Positions 11,922 to 23,556 of a stretch of DNA of 64,000 nucleotides are shown piece after piece. Numbering within the stretch: position 1 is the stretch's first letter; each line of letters opens with the position of its first letter. Origin of the DNA: Mallotus nudiflorus. Its lineage: Eukaryota; Streptophyta; Magnoliopsida; Malpighiales; Euphorbiaceae. A program made the translations under genes and the position numbers. The stretch is taken from NCBI GenBank assembly GCA_947683625.1, contig CANTUR010000596.1, positions 186,001 to 250,000 on the forward strand, in the 5' to 3' direction. A model generated the notes under the pieces. That model had not been told where the DNA came from. It made no database searches and saw only the letters and a list, made by a program, of their open reading frames with translations.

Positions 11922-12050
11922 CCGTTCCGTTGGCTACCGAAAAAGTGAGAGACGCTCCCACGCGTTGGATCCAACGGAACGCAACTAAATTTGAATTTCA
12001 AATTACACACCTTCATACTTTTCCCTCTCATTCCGTCAGAAACAACCGTT
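11922..12050. promoter_or_regulatory. Cluster of four AACGG (MSA-core) motifs before CDKB1
   Basis: AACGG cores occur at 11922-11926 (minus), 11927-11931 (minus), 11973-11977 (plus) and 12046-12050 (minus, in CTAACGGTTG). All lie within 245 bp of the CDKB1 start codon. AACGG is the core of the M-specific activator element bound by three-repeat MYB (MYB3R) factors at G2/M genes. The link to this gene is inferred from position and motif density. Confidence 0.5.
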
Positions 12051-12164
12051 AGCCTTAAAAGAAAAAAATAAAATAAAATAAAAACACCTCTGCCTCTGCC
12101 CTGCAATTTCTAGGGTTTGTTTTAGTCCTTCTACTTACAGAACAAAGAAGACGAAGCAGCAATA

Positions 12165-14380
12165 ATGGAGAAGTACGAGAAGCTGGAGAAAGTAGGAGAA
12201 GGAACATACGGAAAAGTATACAAAGCAAAAGACAAAACGACCGGCCAATTAGTCGCTCTGAAAAAAACCCGTCTCGAAATGGACGAAGAAGGCATCCCTC
12301 CCACCGCCCTCCGTGAAGTCTCTTTGCTCCAAATGCTTTCTCAATCTCTCTACATCGTCCGTCTCCTCTCCGTCGAATACGTCGATGCCACCTCCACCGC
12401 CCCTAACCACCACGACCACAACACTAACACTAAAAGTAATCATGATAACAAGGAAAATTCCGTCATTTCTAAATCTAATCTGTATCTAGTCTTCGAGTTC
12501 CTCGACACTGATCTCAAAAAATTCATCGATTCTCACCGTAAAGGTCCGAACCCTAGGCCTCTGCCTCCCCCTCTTATCCAGAGCTTCTTGTTTCAGCTTT
12601 GTAAAGGTGTTGCCCACTGCCATAGTCATGGTGTCCTGCACCGTGATTTGAAGCCTCAGAATCTGTTGTTGGATCAGGATAAGGGGATATTGAAGATTGC
12701 TGATTTGGGACTTGGACGTGCTTTTACTGTTCCTTTGAAGAGTTACACTCATGAGATTGTTACTCTTTGGTATCGAGCTCCTGAGGTGTTGCTTGGGTCC
12801 TCTCATTATTCTACTGCTGTCGATATGTGGTCTGTTGGCTGTATTTTCGGTATTAATTCCTTTCTATTCCCTTATTTGTTTATTTATTTTTCATTTGTTC
12901 TGTCAAATTTTGTGGCTAATTGTTTTGATTGGTTGAATAAATTAGCTGAAATGGTGAGGAGGCAAGCTCTGTTTCCTGGTGATTCTGAGTTTCAACAGTT
13001 GCTTCATATTTTTAGGTATTGTTTATTTATTTATTGATTGATTTGATATTTACTCTTTTTATTAATTGATTAATTAATCCAATTGCTTGTTTCCTTACCA
13101 CAAAATGCTTGTGAAATTGCCACTACCAATTAACCTGTTTATTTTTGTAACTTGACGTTTGGATGAAATGTGAAAAGATGCAATAATTCAATTCAATTTG
13201 GATTCTATTTATTTAATTTTAATGTTTGGAAGAAAGGTTATTGTCGCTAGAATTCTGTTCTTTGAACATAGTATTTGTTCCTTTCTCCATATTATTCTAG
13301 TTCCCATCTCGTATTATTGAGCAACAAAGCAGTGTTCAGTGGTGTAATCTTCACAATTTTTTTTATCTTTTGCTCTTTCCACTGGGAAGAATGTTGGGGA
13401 CGCCTACTGAAAAGCAGTGGCCAGGAGTTACTTCTTTGCGTGACTGGCATGTTTATCCACAATGGGAGCCTCAAAATCTGGCACGAGCTGTCCCTTCTCT
13501 GGGATCTGATGGTGTTGACCTTTTAATGGTAACTATTAAGTTCTTTGTACTGTATTTCATTATTATAACCTTATAGGACTTGATGACTTATTTTTATCCA
13601 AAAGCTGTACATATTCAAGAGGGTTATTATTAGTTCTTCAAATGCATTTCCTATCTCATAAAACTTCTAGGACTTAAAAGCTTGATGATCAGTTTATGAA
13701 TCTAAATAATATGCATTACAATTCCTTTCTCTTATTTGAAGTGAACATTGTTGTGGAATTTGATGATAAAAAACAAACGGAAAGCTAGAACGGTTACTAT
13801 TTTGTTACCATGTATCATAATATGCTTATGGACAATTATGAGTCTATGACAATTGACAGCTAAAGTTCATGAGAATTGAGAGGTCAACAGTTTAAGTGCT
13901 CTGGGCCAGACCTGGTATGGCTGAAACAAAAAAATTATCTTCTTGAAATAAGAAATGGGTATTGCCAGCTTGATCCTTTCATAATTGGATTTGGTGAAAG
14001 AGTCCTGGAGCAGATCCTGCTAATAGAGTCTGGCATTGGATCTGCTGGTTTACAAGTTAATGTTAGTGCAATTAGTTTTGATTTACTTGTTAGATATTGT
14101 GAAGAGGAACAGGAACAAGTTTGGCATTGTTTCCTTCAAGTTAAGGAGGAATTGCCATGTTCAGAAATTACATACTGAGGGTATTGCCTACTGAGGTTGC
14201 CATCTTCATGGCCCTACTTCAATATTATTGAACTCTAAAGTGCTTCAATTTGGTGTCCTGATCTTTTCTTGTTTTTGGAAAATGCAGAAAATGCTAAAAT
14301 ATGATCCAGCTGAAAGAATCTCAGCCAAAGCAGCTATGGATCATCCATACTTTGACAGCCTCGACAAGTCTCAGTTTTGA
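12165..14380 (+). CDS. CDKB1: Cyclin-dependent kinase B1
   Basis: Plant-specific mitotic kinase that acts with A2/B-type cyclins at G2/M. Exons: 12165-12849, 12946-13015, 13390-13528, 14288-14380; the frame closes at 328 aa. Landmarks: Gly-rich loop GEGTYGKVYK (residues 11-20), Lys33, cyclin-binding PPTALRE (45-51), which is diagnostic of B1-type CDKs, catalytic HRDLKPQN (Asp161), ADLGLGRAF, activation-loop SYTHEIVTLWYRAPE, and C-terminus HPYFDSLDKSQF. An unusual low-complexity insert rich in His, Asn, Thr and Ser (about residues 74-104) sits between the VEY and NLYLVFEFLDTD segments and makes the protein longer than the roughly 310 aa usual for the family. Intron 1 is 96 nt, has no in-frame stop and keeps the frame if retained. 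AACGG motifs lie upstream. B1 versus B2 is judged from PPTALRE. Confidence 0.95.
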
Positions 14381-16417
14381 AGCCGCAAGCTCGGCTGAAA
14401 TTTTGCCATATCACGTGGCAGCTTTTGGAACTGATATCGTTCTTCTTCAATGTGTTCGTTCCTCAAGAAAGTACTTATGTGTAGTTATGTGTTAGCCAAA
14501 AGATGCTCGGTTCATCATCTTGGTGATTAAACAAATGAACTTTGTACGATAAATGCACTTCTCTGCTATTACATCTTCGTTTTGGTATTAATTTTCTCAA
14601 ATCACATGATTTGTCGGATTAAAATTAGGTTAACTTGTTTGGTTGAAGTTGACTTGCACTGCGTTGGATTGTTTAATGGGATTTAATTGCCGCACCTAGA
14701 GATCTCAATTAATACTAATGATGGGAAATTAGGTGGCTGGTGCTAACAGGAAATCACTCAAATAAGTAGGTTTTTGCCTAATTAGACTGTTTCTTGGTTG
14801 CCAATTGAGAAAACACATTCGCTGGATCTCTCTGGATATGCGAAAGTGTGATGTGCGTGGTTGCTCTACGGAGCTAAGTCTTGACTTTTCAGTTTTATCC
14901 TGTGTGTCGATTGTTATTGACATTAAAAATGCAGTTTAAAAGGTTGTTCCTAGATTTTGATGTCGGCAACAGAAACCAAAGCAATAGGTCGATGCTTAAG
15001 TTGCAACCTTTGAATATGTCGTTTGCTGCTGTCCAGTTAGTGGGTACCCATGTTGTCTTCGATGATGGAAATAATAATCATTTAAAATCAAAGGATAAGC
15101 ATAAGTATACAGGGCTGCATCATTGGTGGAATGAATTGTGGAAACTTCAAAATTGAATTGCTAAGTCCAATATGATATATTTCAAACCATAAAAAGTAGT
15201 GACAGTAACAGCGTAGTTACTCATTTATAATATTATTAAAATATTTTTTATTTTAGAAAATGACCTCCTGTATTAATGTTAAATTTTTTCTTTTTTAAAA
15301 GAAAAATTTATCATATCGCGCCTACCTCTTTGTCAAAACAACTACAAATTAGCTTCATGACTTGCAATTGGATTAGTAGATGATTTTTCTAATTTGGATC
15401 TTCAATTTTTTTTTAGGAAATCAAACATATCCTATATCAAGCTTTATCATCTGTATTTTTTTTAAACAATTTTAGTTATTTAGATACATTGAATCTGTAA
15501 TACATGTGCATCTCGTAAATGAAAAATTCTTACATGCATTACAAATATTACGTTAAACGTAATATACTCAAAATAAACAATTTTTAGAAATAAAACTGCT
15601 AAGTCAATATAAAAAGTATGAAAAATGTGAGAATAGATATAAATCCAAAAGTCCACCATATTAAACTTTATAATTACTAATTTTGCATAGTTGAACTTTA
15701 TGTGCCAGTATACTATTAGTGTGTATCCATTCCCACCCATAATTAATTATTACAACTCTAATAAACAATTCAACCAACATAGGATTTGATACTTTAAAAG
15801 CAAAAACAATTCAGGGGATTCATTTAAAATCCTTGAATTGAAAGGGAAAGTATAATAAGAAATTTCTGATATATTATCATATCATACATATGAAAAAAAA
15901 AAAATCATTGGTAGGGTTAAGCATTGAAATCGGAGGAAATTGGATATAAAGGCTAAAATTTTGTTCCATTGGTTGGCAAAAGTTAAACCTCATATCTTTA
16001 CCACAAACCGTAAAAACAAAGTCAAATTTAACTGCCACCCTTTATACCTTTTTCTCTACCAAATTTCCAAATATATCTCGCATCCCGCGGTTCTTTTGCT
16101 TTTTATCAATCCAGAGGATGGGATTCAATTTTTGTTTTTTCATTTCTTGAACACTTATCAAGAATTATGAGATATATTTGATTTGGTTTGGTTTGGTTTT
16201 GTTTTGTCTACTTTCTTGAATGTTTCTTATCCTCATTTGTTGTTGGATGGATATGTGTTCCTTATGTATCAAGAATCAAGAAACAAGAACCAAGAATTAA
16301 GAATCAAGAATTGGTAAATAGGGTAGAAAGAAAGAGAAACATATCAAGAATCAATAACAGAATTATAAAGAAAGATCAAGATCAAGAGGAGGCAGATTGT
16401 CTTTCCTCTTGGGTGGA
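14381..16417. other. Intergenic region between CDKB1 and the phosphatase gene
   Basis: Contains the CDKB1 3' UTR and the promoter and 5' UTR of the phosphatase gene. Open stretches at 14881-15156 and 15480-15740 have no recognisable domain. At 16269-16313 a purine-rich AAGAATCAAG-type tandem motif lies in the probable 5' UTR of the phosphatase gene. No transposon ends seen. Confidence 0.5.
16269..16313 (+). repeat. Short AAGAATCAAG-type tandem repeat
   Basis: About five imperfect copies of a 7-10 bp unit (AAGAATC, AAGAAAC, AAGAACC, AAGAATT, AAGAATC). It lies 105-150 bp before the phosphatase start codon, so it is likely transcribed as 5' UTR. Confidence 0.7.
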
Positions 16418-18480
16418 ATGGAAGGATTGGAAGGGATAATACAAAGGCTTTTGGAAGGAAGGAACAATAAAGGCAGACGAATTCAGCTTACTGAACCTGA
16501 AATCAGAAATCTTTGTCTCACTGCTAAACAAGTCTTTCTTGCTCAGCCTGTTCTTCTTGAACTAGAAGCTCCTATCAACATTTGTGGTATAATCTTCTCC
16601 TTCTTCTTCTTCTTCTTCTTCTCTAATTTTTTTTAATAGTTTTCTTTCTTGTTCTATATAGTACTATTGTTCATGTACATATATGCATTGTCTTTTTGGG
16701 GTAATTTGATGCATAGAAACAAGAAAGTTCTTTCTGGAAAATTTTATTTGTGGGTTCCATAACTACATCCACATCATGGTGTTTTCTCTTTCTATGATAT
16801 CATTATTTGACACTTGCTTCTCTGAATAGTAGACTCTTACCAATATCCAGCATGCAACCTAATTTCATTTCTCCTTTTCAGAGGAAATGTTTGGGGCATT
16901 TCTTTGAATGGTGTTATCCTATAGGCAATGCAATGCTTCACCTATTGAACTGCAAGTGATCATTCAACCCACTTGAGATGTGATCTTTACCTGCAATTAC
17001 CTGTGGTCATCAATGTTATATGTTTCCGGGATAAAGTTTCTTGTAGAAAACAGTAATTCATCCATGATTTTGCGAGTGTTTAATTCGACATCAATGAAAT
17101 AGTGATATCTAAAAGGGTGTTTTGATGCTTGAAAGTTGTAGCTTGCTTGCCCTCAATATTTCTTGTTACTATATATTTGTGTTGTTTTGGGTATGCAGGT
17201 GACATACACGGCCAATATCCGGATCTCTTACGGCTGTTTGAGTATGGTGGATTTCCACCAGATTCCAACTATTTATTTCTTGGAGATTATGTAGATAGAG
17301 GAAAACAAAGTATAGAAACCATATGCCTTCTCCTTGCCTACAAGATCAAGTTTCCTGACAACTTTTTCCTCCTCCGAGGGAATCATGAATGTGCTTCTAT
17401 CAACAGAATATATGGATTTTATGATGAGTGCAAGCGCCGTTTCAGCGTCCGTCTATGGAAAACGTTCACCGAATGCTTTAACTGTTTACCAGTAGCTGCA
17501 GTAGTGGATGACAAGATCCTATGCATGCATGGTGGATTGTCACCAGAAATGGAGAGCTTGGATCAGATAAAATCCATAGAAAGGCCAGTGGATGTGCCAG
17601 ACCAGGGCCTTATATGTGACCTCCTCTGGGCTGATCCTGATAGAGACATCAGAGGATGGGGTGAAAATGATAGAGGTGTCTCCTATACTTTTGGAGCCGA
17701 CAAAGTAGCTGAATTCTTGAAGAAACATGATCTTGATCTCATATGCCGAGCTCACCAGGTTTTGTTATTTTCAATTTTTGCCCTTTGAGAGCAAAGTTTT
17801 CGAATCTTGATGCATAATTAGTGGTGAAATCGAGCTAAATTTTAACTCGACTCAACTTTTAAACTTGAAGGTCAATCTCGATTCAACCTAAATCAAACTA
17901 TTTTTTTAAAGTTTGACCTTAATTCTATTAAATAATTCATATATTTAAATTCGACTCAATTAATTAAATAAAATTTTTAAAATTTTGAAAAACATATTTT
18001 AAAACACATTTGATAAGATATATTTATAATTATATTAAAATAAAAAGGTAAAATAATAAATATACACAAGTTTGATTAGACTCGTGAACCTATTGAGTTA
18101 CGTATTTAGGAGTTCAAGTTCGACTCGAGAGTCTACTTGAGTAGCTTGAGTTCAACTTGATAAAATTTGAGTTGATTTCAAACTTTTTCCAAATCAATTC
18201 CGAGTAATTCATGAGTCGGTTTGACTCGATTACACCTCTATGCATAATAATGTACATAGCAGAACCATGCTAAAAACTTGTTCTTGTTGAAAATGCTTGG
18301 CAGGTAGTTGAGGATGGATACGAATTCTTTGCAGACAGGCAGTTGGTTACCATATTCTCAGCACCAAACTATTGCGGAGAGTTTAACAATGCTGGTGCGC
18401 TGATGTGCGTCAATGAAAGTTTGCTCTGCTCGTTTCAGATCCTGAAGCCCTGGAAAGGAAAAGCAGGACAGGTTGAATAG
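16418..18480 (+). CDS. TOPP: Serine/threonine protein phosphatase PP1 catalytic subunit
   Basis: Metal-dependent Ser/Thr phosphatase of the PPP family (plant TOPP class), working in cytosol and nucleus with regulatory subunits that set the substrate. Exons: 16418-16586, 17199-17758, 18304-18480; GT-AG introns; 301 aa. The dinuclear metal site is complete: GDIHGQ (Asp58, His60), GDYVDRG (Asp86), RGNHE (Asn118, catalytic His119), MHGG (His167) and RAHQ (His242). FSAPNYCGEF forms the loop where PP1 inhibitors bind. The start MEGLEG fits the short N-terminus before IIQRLLEGR and the LELEAPI motif. The exon 1/2 junction falls inside GDIHG. Intron 2 (545 bp) carries a complete hAT-type MITE. The C-terminal tail is short (WKGKAGQVE). 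The specific TOPP number cannot be assigned from this alone. Confidence 0.95.
17819..18240. mobile_element. hAT-type MITE in PP1 intron 2
   Basis: A 422 bp non-coding element with imperfect terminal inverted repeats. The left end is TAGTGGTGAAATCGAG, and the right end, reverse complemented, is TAGAGGTGTAATCGAG. It is flanked by a perfect 8-bp duplication, TGCATAAT at 17811-17818 and 18241-18248. An 8-bp duplication and TAGNGGTG-type ends are the hallmarks of hAT superfamily elements. The inside holds many GACTCGA/TCGAGT-type subterminal motifs. It fills most of intron 2. Confidence 0.9.
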
Positions 18481-19341
18481 TATCTCACCATCAAAGAGGC
18501 ACCTCTCTTGTCTGCCATAGTCAATTTAGTTAGTGCTCTGCTTCTTTTCACCTGTACAATATTCAGCTTCCAACGACACAACCTTTACACCATCTAGGTT
18601 AATTCATGAATATCAAAAAGCTATGTATATAATACCTTTTCTGTGCAACTGCTTGTACCTTGGAAACAAATAATTGGTGTTGAATCCATTTACATACCTA
18701 TAATACGTTGGTCTTTTTTGGCATATGGATTTGTAACGCCTTGCAGGGATTGATATAGAACATTGTCAATTATTAAGTGATTATAAGATACCTGTGCTTC
18801 AACATTTCTCTGTAGAACTCCTCACAGGAATGTAAGGAGAAAGCAATGCTGATTTGATTTGATTCTGAATAACACTCTTTTTAAAGCATTTCTCAGTAGT
18901 GGCTGAGAGAAATAGTGAAGAAGCAAACGTCTTGTTTACTTGGAAGATAAAAAGAATAAAGACTAATGTTACATATAGCATATCTGAAAAGTCTTCACGC
19001 CTCAACAAATTTAACCCCTTCTCTTGCATCCCAAACAAATAGCCCACGAAATCCCAAACATAAATCTACAGATTGCTACATGAGGAACTAAGAATATCTA
19101 ATGGTACAAATCGCTTCCATTTGATGACACAACAGCGCTATGAAGATGTCCACTTTGCCGTTGTGCAGACATGACAGAACGTCGTCGAATTGTTAAATCA
19201 GAACACTCGGTCAGAATGATGATGCCTACTCTTCAATATGCCATACGTAAACAGACCATGTCTATTACCAGTATAGATTGCAGGCATGATGAAAAATCCT
19301 GTAGGTGCAGATCTGTAACATCTACAGAGCATGTTCTCACT
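18481..19341. other. Convergent intergenic region
   Basis: Holds the 3' UTRs of the phosphatase gene (+) and the WD40-like gene (-), which face each other about 860 bp apart. No credible gene: the open stretches here have no domain and overlap expected UTR sequence. Confidence 0.6.
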
Positions 19342-22300
19342 TCAATTGGACCAAACATGAACCAGACCATGCCTGTTACCAGTGTAGATTTCATTTCGCT
19401 CTTCATCATAATAAAGAGCAGTTATGTCTTCCAAAGCCTCTGCAACTGTACTTCTCACATAAGAGGAACTCCGTTTTGAGTTGCCACTGCTGCTGCTGCT
19501 GCTGCTGCACACAACATCATTGGGATTGCCATTGCTAGCATTAATTTTAGCCAAGCACTTTCCTGTCAAGATGTTACTAATGTTGATAGACCCAGCTGCA
19601 TCAAAAAAGTAAACAATGAGACGGTACAGTGTTAGGTACTAAAATGTTCTGTCTATTGCTCTTCTATGCAACATAGTGGCATTACATTTTTCTTGCCCCA
19701 ACAATCAGTAATTGGAACAGCATTTGCATCATTTAAACATAATTTGGAATCAAACACTTGTTCTCTAATTATTCAGCAGCATGGTAGAAAAAATCAGGAC
19801 ATGACCAAAATATCTATTAAGAACCAAAAATTTAGCAACCACCAAACTATCCAGGTGGGCTTTAACTGTAGTCATGCAAAATCCTTTTTATGTCTAACAA
19901 TTGTATCTTTGAGAAATGACACCCAAAACTATCAATACCTGCTAAAGTTAAAAGTTTTTGATTTTTGCTACTGTCTTTTACAAATGGAAAAAACTAAGAA
20001 AAATGTAGGCCCTTCAGCAAATCAGCCAAAGGGAGAAATATAAAAGTACTATATTTCTGGGAGTTTGAACAAATTATAATAATGTTCAGTTTAGAAAGGT
20101 TCCAGAATTCTGCAAGCTCAAATCAAAAGCTGTATAAACATTTGATTAAAGTGAACAAAAAAGTCGTAGAAAAAGTTACCATTTCCTTCCATCCATTGGT
20201 CTTCAGATTCAGCTTTACAGTAAGAAATAATAAGATCCTGATCACTTGTAATGTATATATTATTTGTGTTACAGTCAGGGTGCCATAACAGGTGATCCTC
20301 GAATGAAGTTACAAGTTCCCCACGAAAGTTCCAGACAGCAACAGTTCTATTTCTGAAAGTTAAGAATAACTGGTTTTCGTAGAGAAAGATAAAGGCAGAG
20401 GGAGTCATGAACTCAGTTCTGCTAACTTCCATTAGCTCAGCATTCCGAACCTGCATAAAAGAAAATGTAAATGCCGGCATAAAAACAAAATGATACTGGA
20501 AAAGGACCACTTCATTACAAAAACACAACTCACATCAAGAATCTGGAGGTTCTCATTTTCCTGCTTGACAAGAAGCTTTTCATTAAATTGTTCAATGAAG
20601 TCCACCTTCTTGTTTCGGTGAAGTAGATGGTTGAAAGCTTTGAGGACTGTGCCATCTTCTATTGATAAAATCTTAAGAGGAACATGACTAGTTGCTCTTT
20701 CGAAAATCAACAACATGATGCCAGGACTGCAGATCATGTAACACATTGATGATTAATAAAAGAGTACAGAAGCATCAACAGACCAAGAGTCAAGGGTCGA
20801 ATACAACTCACATTTCAGAACTCATTCAATATGATTAAATAAAAAAGTGTCACATGAAAATAGTATTCAAAAGGACAACAAGAATGATGAATATTGTTTT
20901 TTGCCATGCATATGCTCTTCAAAAAATGTTTAAATTTTAAAGACTAAAAGATCACTTACAGTAATAAGTTCGATAACTAAAAGCCCCATTATAATGATAG
21001 TGAGGCCAAACATGCATGTGCAAATAGATAGATAGAGAAAGAGTCAGAGTCTACCTGATCTTGATTTCTTGCACATGCGTATCCGATATAGAGTACAGCA
21101 TTGCATAGTTCTTAAGGTCAAAGACCTTGTACACACTGATCATGATCAACAATATGAAAAATAGAAAAAAGTTAGAATTGGTAATGAGACATTTTGCAAT
21201 CACACAGTAAGTTGGCTGGAAAGGCACCTGTCTTGGGCAGAGTAGGTAAGAACCTTCCCATTAACATCATCAAACTCTACAAATCCTGGCCACTTCAATG
21301 ACTCAGACTCAAAAAGAGCAAAACCAGCTTCTGGCTTGCCCCTCTTGATATACCTAATTGTTCCAATAAATGCAAATACATCCATTATGCAATTAAATTC
21401 AACATACAATAATAAACTCCACCTTGTCAAAGACAAGAAAAATAATAAAAGCGAGAGAGAATATTAACATACTCAATTCTAGTTGATCTACACTTCAACG
21501 AGCTGAAGTTATCAGTAGCATAAACTGAAACTGTGATGAGTGAATCATTATTCTTATTATAGAACAAGCTTCGAATAACTTCATCAGGACTCACGTTCAG
21601 AAAACATATTCTCTGATTCGTCTCTGCATTTAAAATAATCATACTATCATCTTCCTTCACTTGAAAAAAGAAATTTACGCAAAAATAAAGATAAGAAAAA
21701 CATAGATCTCACTATTTCATACCTCTACTGAAAGCTGCACAAACACCCGAATGTGCAAGGGCAAACACAATGTCGCGAGCAGCTACAATCTCAATAACTT
21801 TTGTTCTTTTCATTAAAAAGGGTAGCACAACCGTACAGTGTCCCTTGGGATCATGAGTATCATATTCTTCCTAATTAAAAGTAAACCAAAAACACATTAG
21901 TAAAAGAACAATCTTCCCTGAAACTAAAATAAAAATTAAAAAACCCAACATTCTATAACCACAGAAAAGCCCTTGTTCGGAATGTATCATCCACAAAAAT
22001 CCAATTCCACTGAATTCTTGCAAAATTGACATCATCCCATTCCTTCAAAATTCCTTTTTCTTCCCCCCTTCCCTATAAGTTGAAAGAACTGAATTCTAGC
22101 TACTATTACCTTTCTAAACATGAAAATTGACCCTAAAAATAACTGAATTCAATTAAATTAAAATCTTTTAATTTGTCTGAACACCATGAAAAAAGAACAG
22201 CATACAATAAAAACCTATAACTATCTTTCCCAAATTATGCTAAAATTTAAAGTAATAACCCATATGCATTCACTAAATTTTTTAATTTCTAGAACAATTA

Positions 22301-22648
22301 CAACAACTGTAAGCAAATTCGAACAGCTTTAAACAATTAGTCTACTTTACTGTATTTGCCCTAGCTACTAATCGCAGGAACATAATTTTTTTTTTTTTAA
22401 AAGAATCAGAAGTAAATATATGAGAATTATAGAGGATGAAAAGAAAGAGAAGAGACCATTAAACGCATATTGCGAAATCGTTCCTGGGCATTACACATAG
22501 TAAAAGCTCGATCTCGGTTAGATGAAATCTCCCGTCGCTGAAGCTTTTTAACAGTGTTCATTAAACCATTAGGCCTTTGCCTTTTCTTCGCTAATATTCT
22601 TCTTCCCGAACACGGCCTTGGATTAGCCGATATTCTCCTTCCTTCCAT
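19342..22648 (-). CDS. Conserved plant WD40-repeat-like (transducin family) protein
   Basis: Exons in gene order: 22457-22648, 21723-21870, 21473-21623, 21228-21353, 21055-21135, 20534-20726, 20180-20450, 19342-19595. All introns are GT-AG and the frame closes at 471 aa. I recognise it as a highly conserved plant protein annotated only as transducin/WD40-like, but not as a characterised one. Visible features: a basic N-terminus (residues 1-60, with GRRILAKKRQRP resembling a nuclear signal), beta-propeller-like segments such as RICFLNVSPDEVIRSLFYNK and RTVAVWNFRGEL, a Ser run in the last exon encoded by an AGC microsatellite, and an ending GNRHGLVHVWSN in which VHVW resembles the end of a WD repeat. 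The start ATG (22648) is the first in frame after a stop-free but ATG-free leader. The biochemical role is unknown; a scaffold or nuclear function is only a guess. Confidence 0.9.
19479..19507 (-). repeat. (AGC)n coding microsatellite
   Basis: About seven AGC/AGT codons in a row encode a Ser run in the last exon of the WD40-like gene. Length variation would add or remove serines without changing the frame. Confidence 0.8.
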
Positions 22649-23507
22649 CCTCTCCTCCACCGCCACCGCAGCTGCCGCCCCACCAAAACCCCTAACTTCA
22701 CCTCTCTCTCTCTCTGTCTCTCTTTGGATTTTTTATTTTTATTTACTTATTTAAGTAATTTTTTTTTTAGTTTGGTCACTGTGGTGAGAGATGAGGATAT
22801 TTGTGAGGAAGAGCCGAAGGAGGAAGAAGATTGAAAGGGCAAAACAAAAGAAAAATAAAAAAGTGACTTTTTATATTGTTTATTTTGAAAATTGAAATTT
22901 GAATTTGATTTATATATCAATTAATTCCTCTTTGTATCTTGGATTCAGAGGCCTTCAGTTCAATTTTTCCGGTTGTAAAAATATACTTGAAAGTTAATTA
23001 TTAACTTTTTTTTCTCTTCTCCATTGTACCAAAATTCATATCGAGTTTGAAAAAAAAAAAAGCTTTGACAATTAGAAAAAGCCAAAAATATTAAAAAACA
23101 GAATACAATAAAACACCTAACGTTCACTTTCTTTTAATTGTATTCTAAATATTTTAAAACTAAAATAATTAAAATTTTTATGTTTTTAATATTTTATAAG
23201 CAAGTATTACTATTTTATTAGTCTTTTATTTTAAATGAATTTTACCATTAATGAAAATATTAATGGTGTTAGTAATAAATATTTAATTATTTTGCCAGTA
23301 AATGAATGGTTAAATGATAATTTTTTTCTAATGGTATTATAAGATATAAGTTTCAATTCATGTGATCGTTAATTTAAAAGATAAGGTATTTAATTGTTTT
23401 ATTTGAAAAAGATCAAAGTGAATTTTAAAAATTTACATTATAATTTTTTTTTACTTTTGTCTGACCAAATAAAGTAAAAACATTTTAAAAAATTAATTGT
23501 AATTCCG

Positions 23508-23556
<49 letters not shown>

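Noticed and set aside
12850..13037. A longer reading of CDKB1 through intron 1
   Set aside because: Joining IFA|EM at 12849/12946 restores the conserved kinase sequence. The read-through exists only because the intron is frame-neutral.
14881..15156. A 91-codon plus-strand frame between CDKB1 and PP1
   Set aside because: No domain, no neighbouring exons, and composition like the surrounding spacer.
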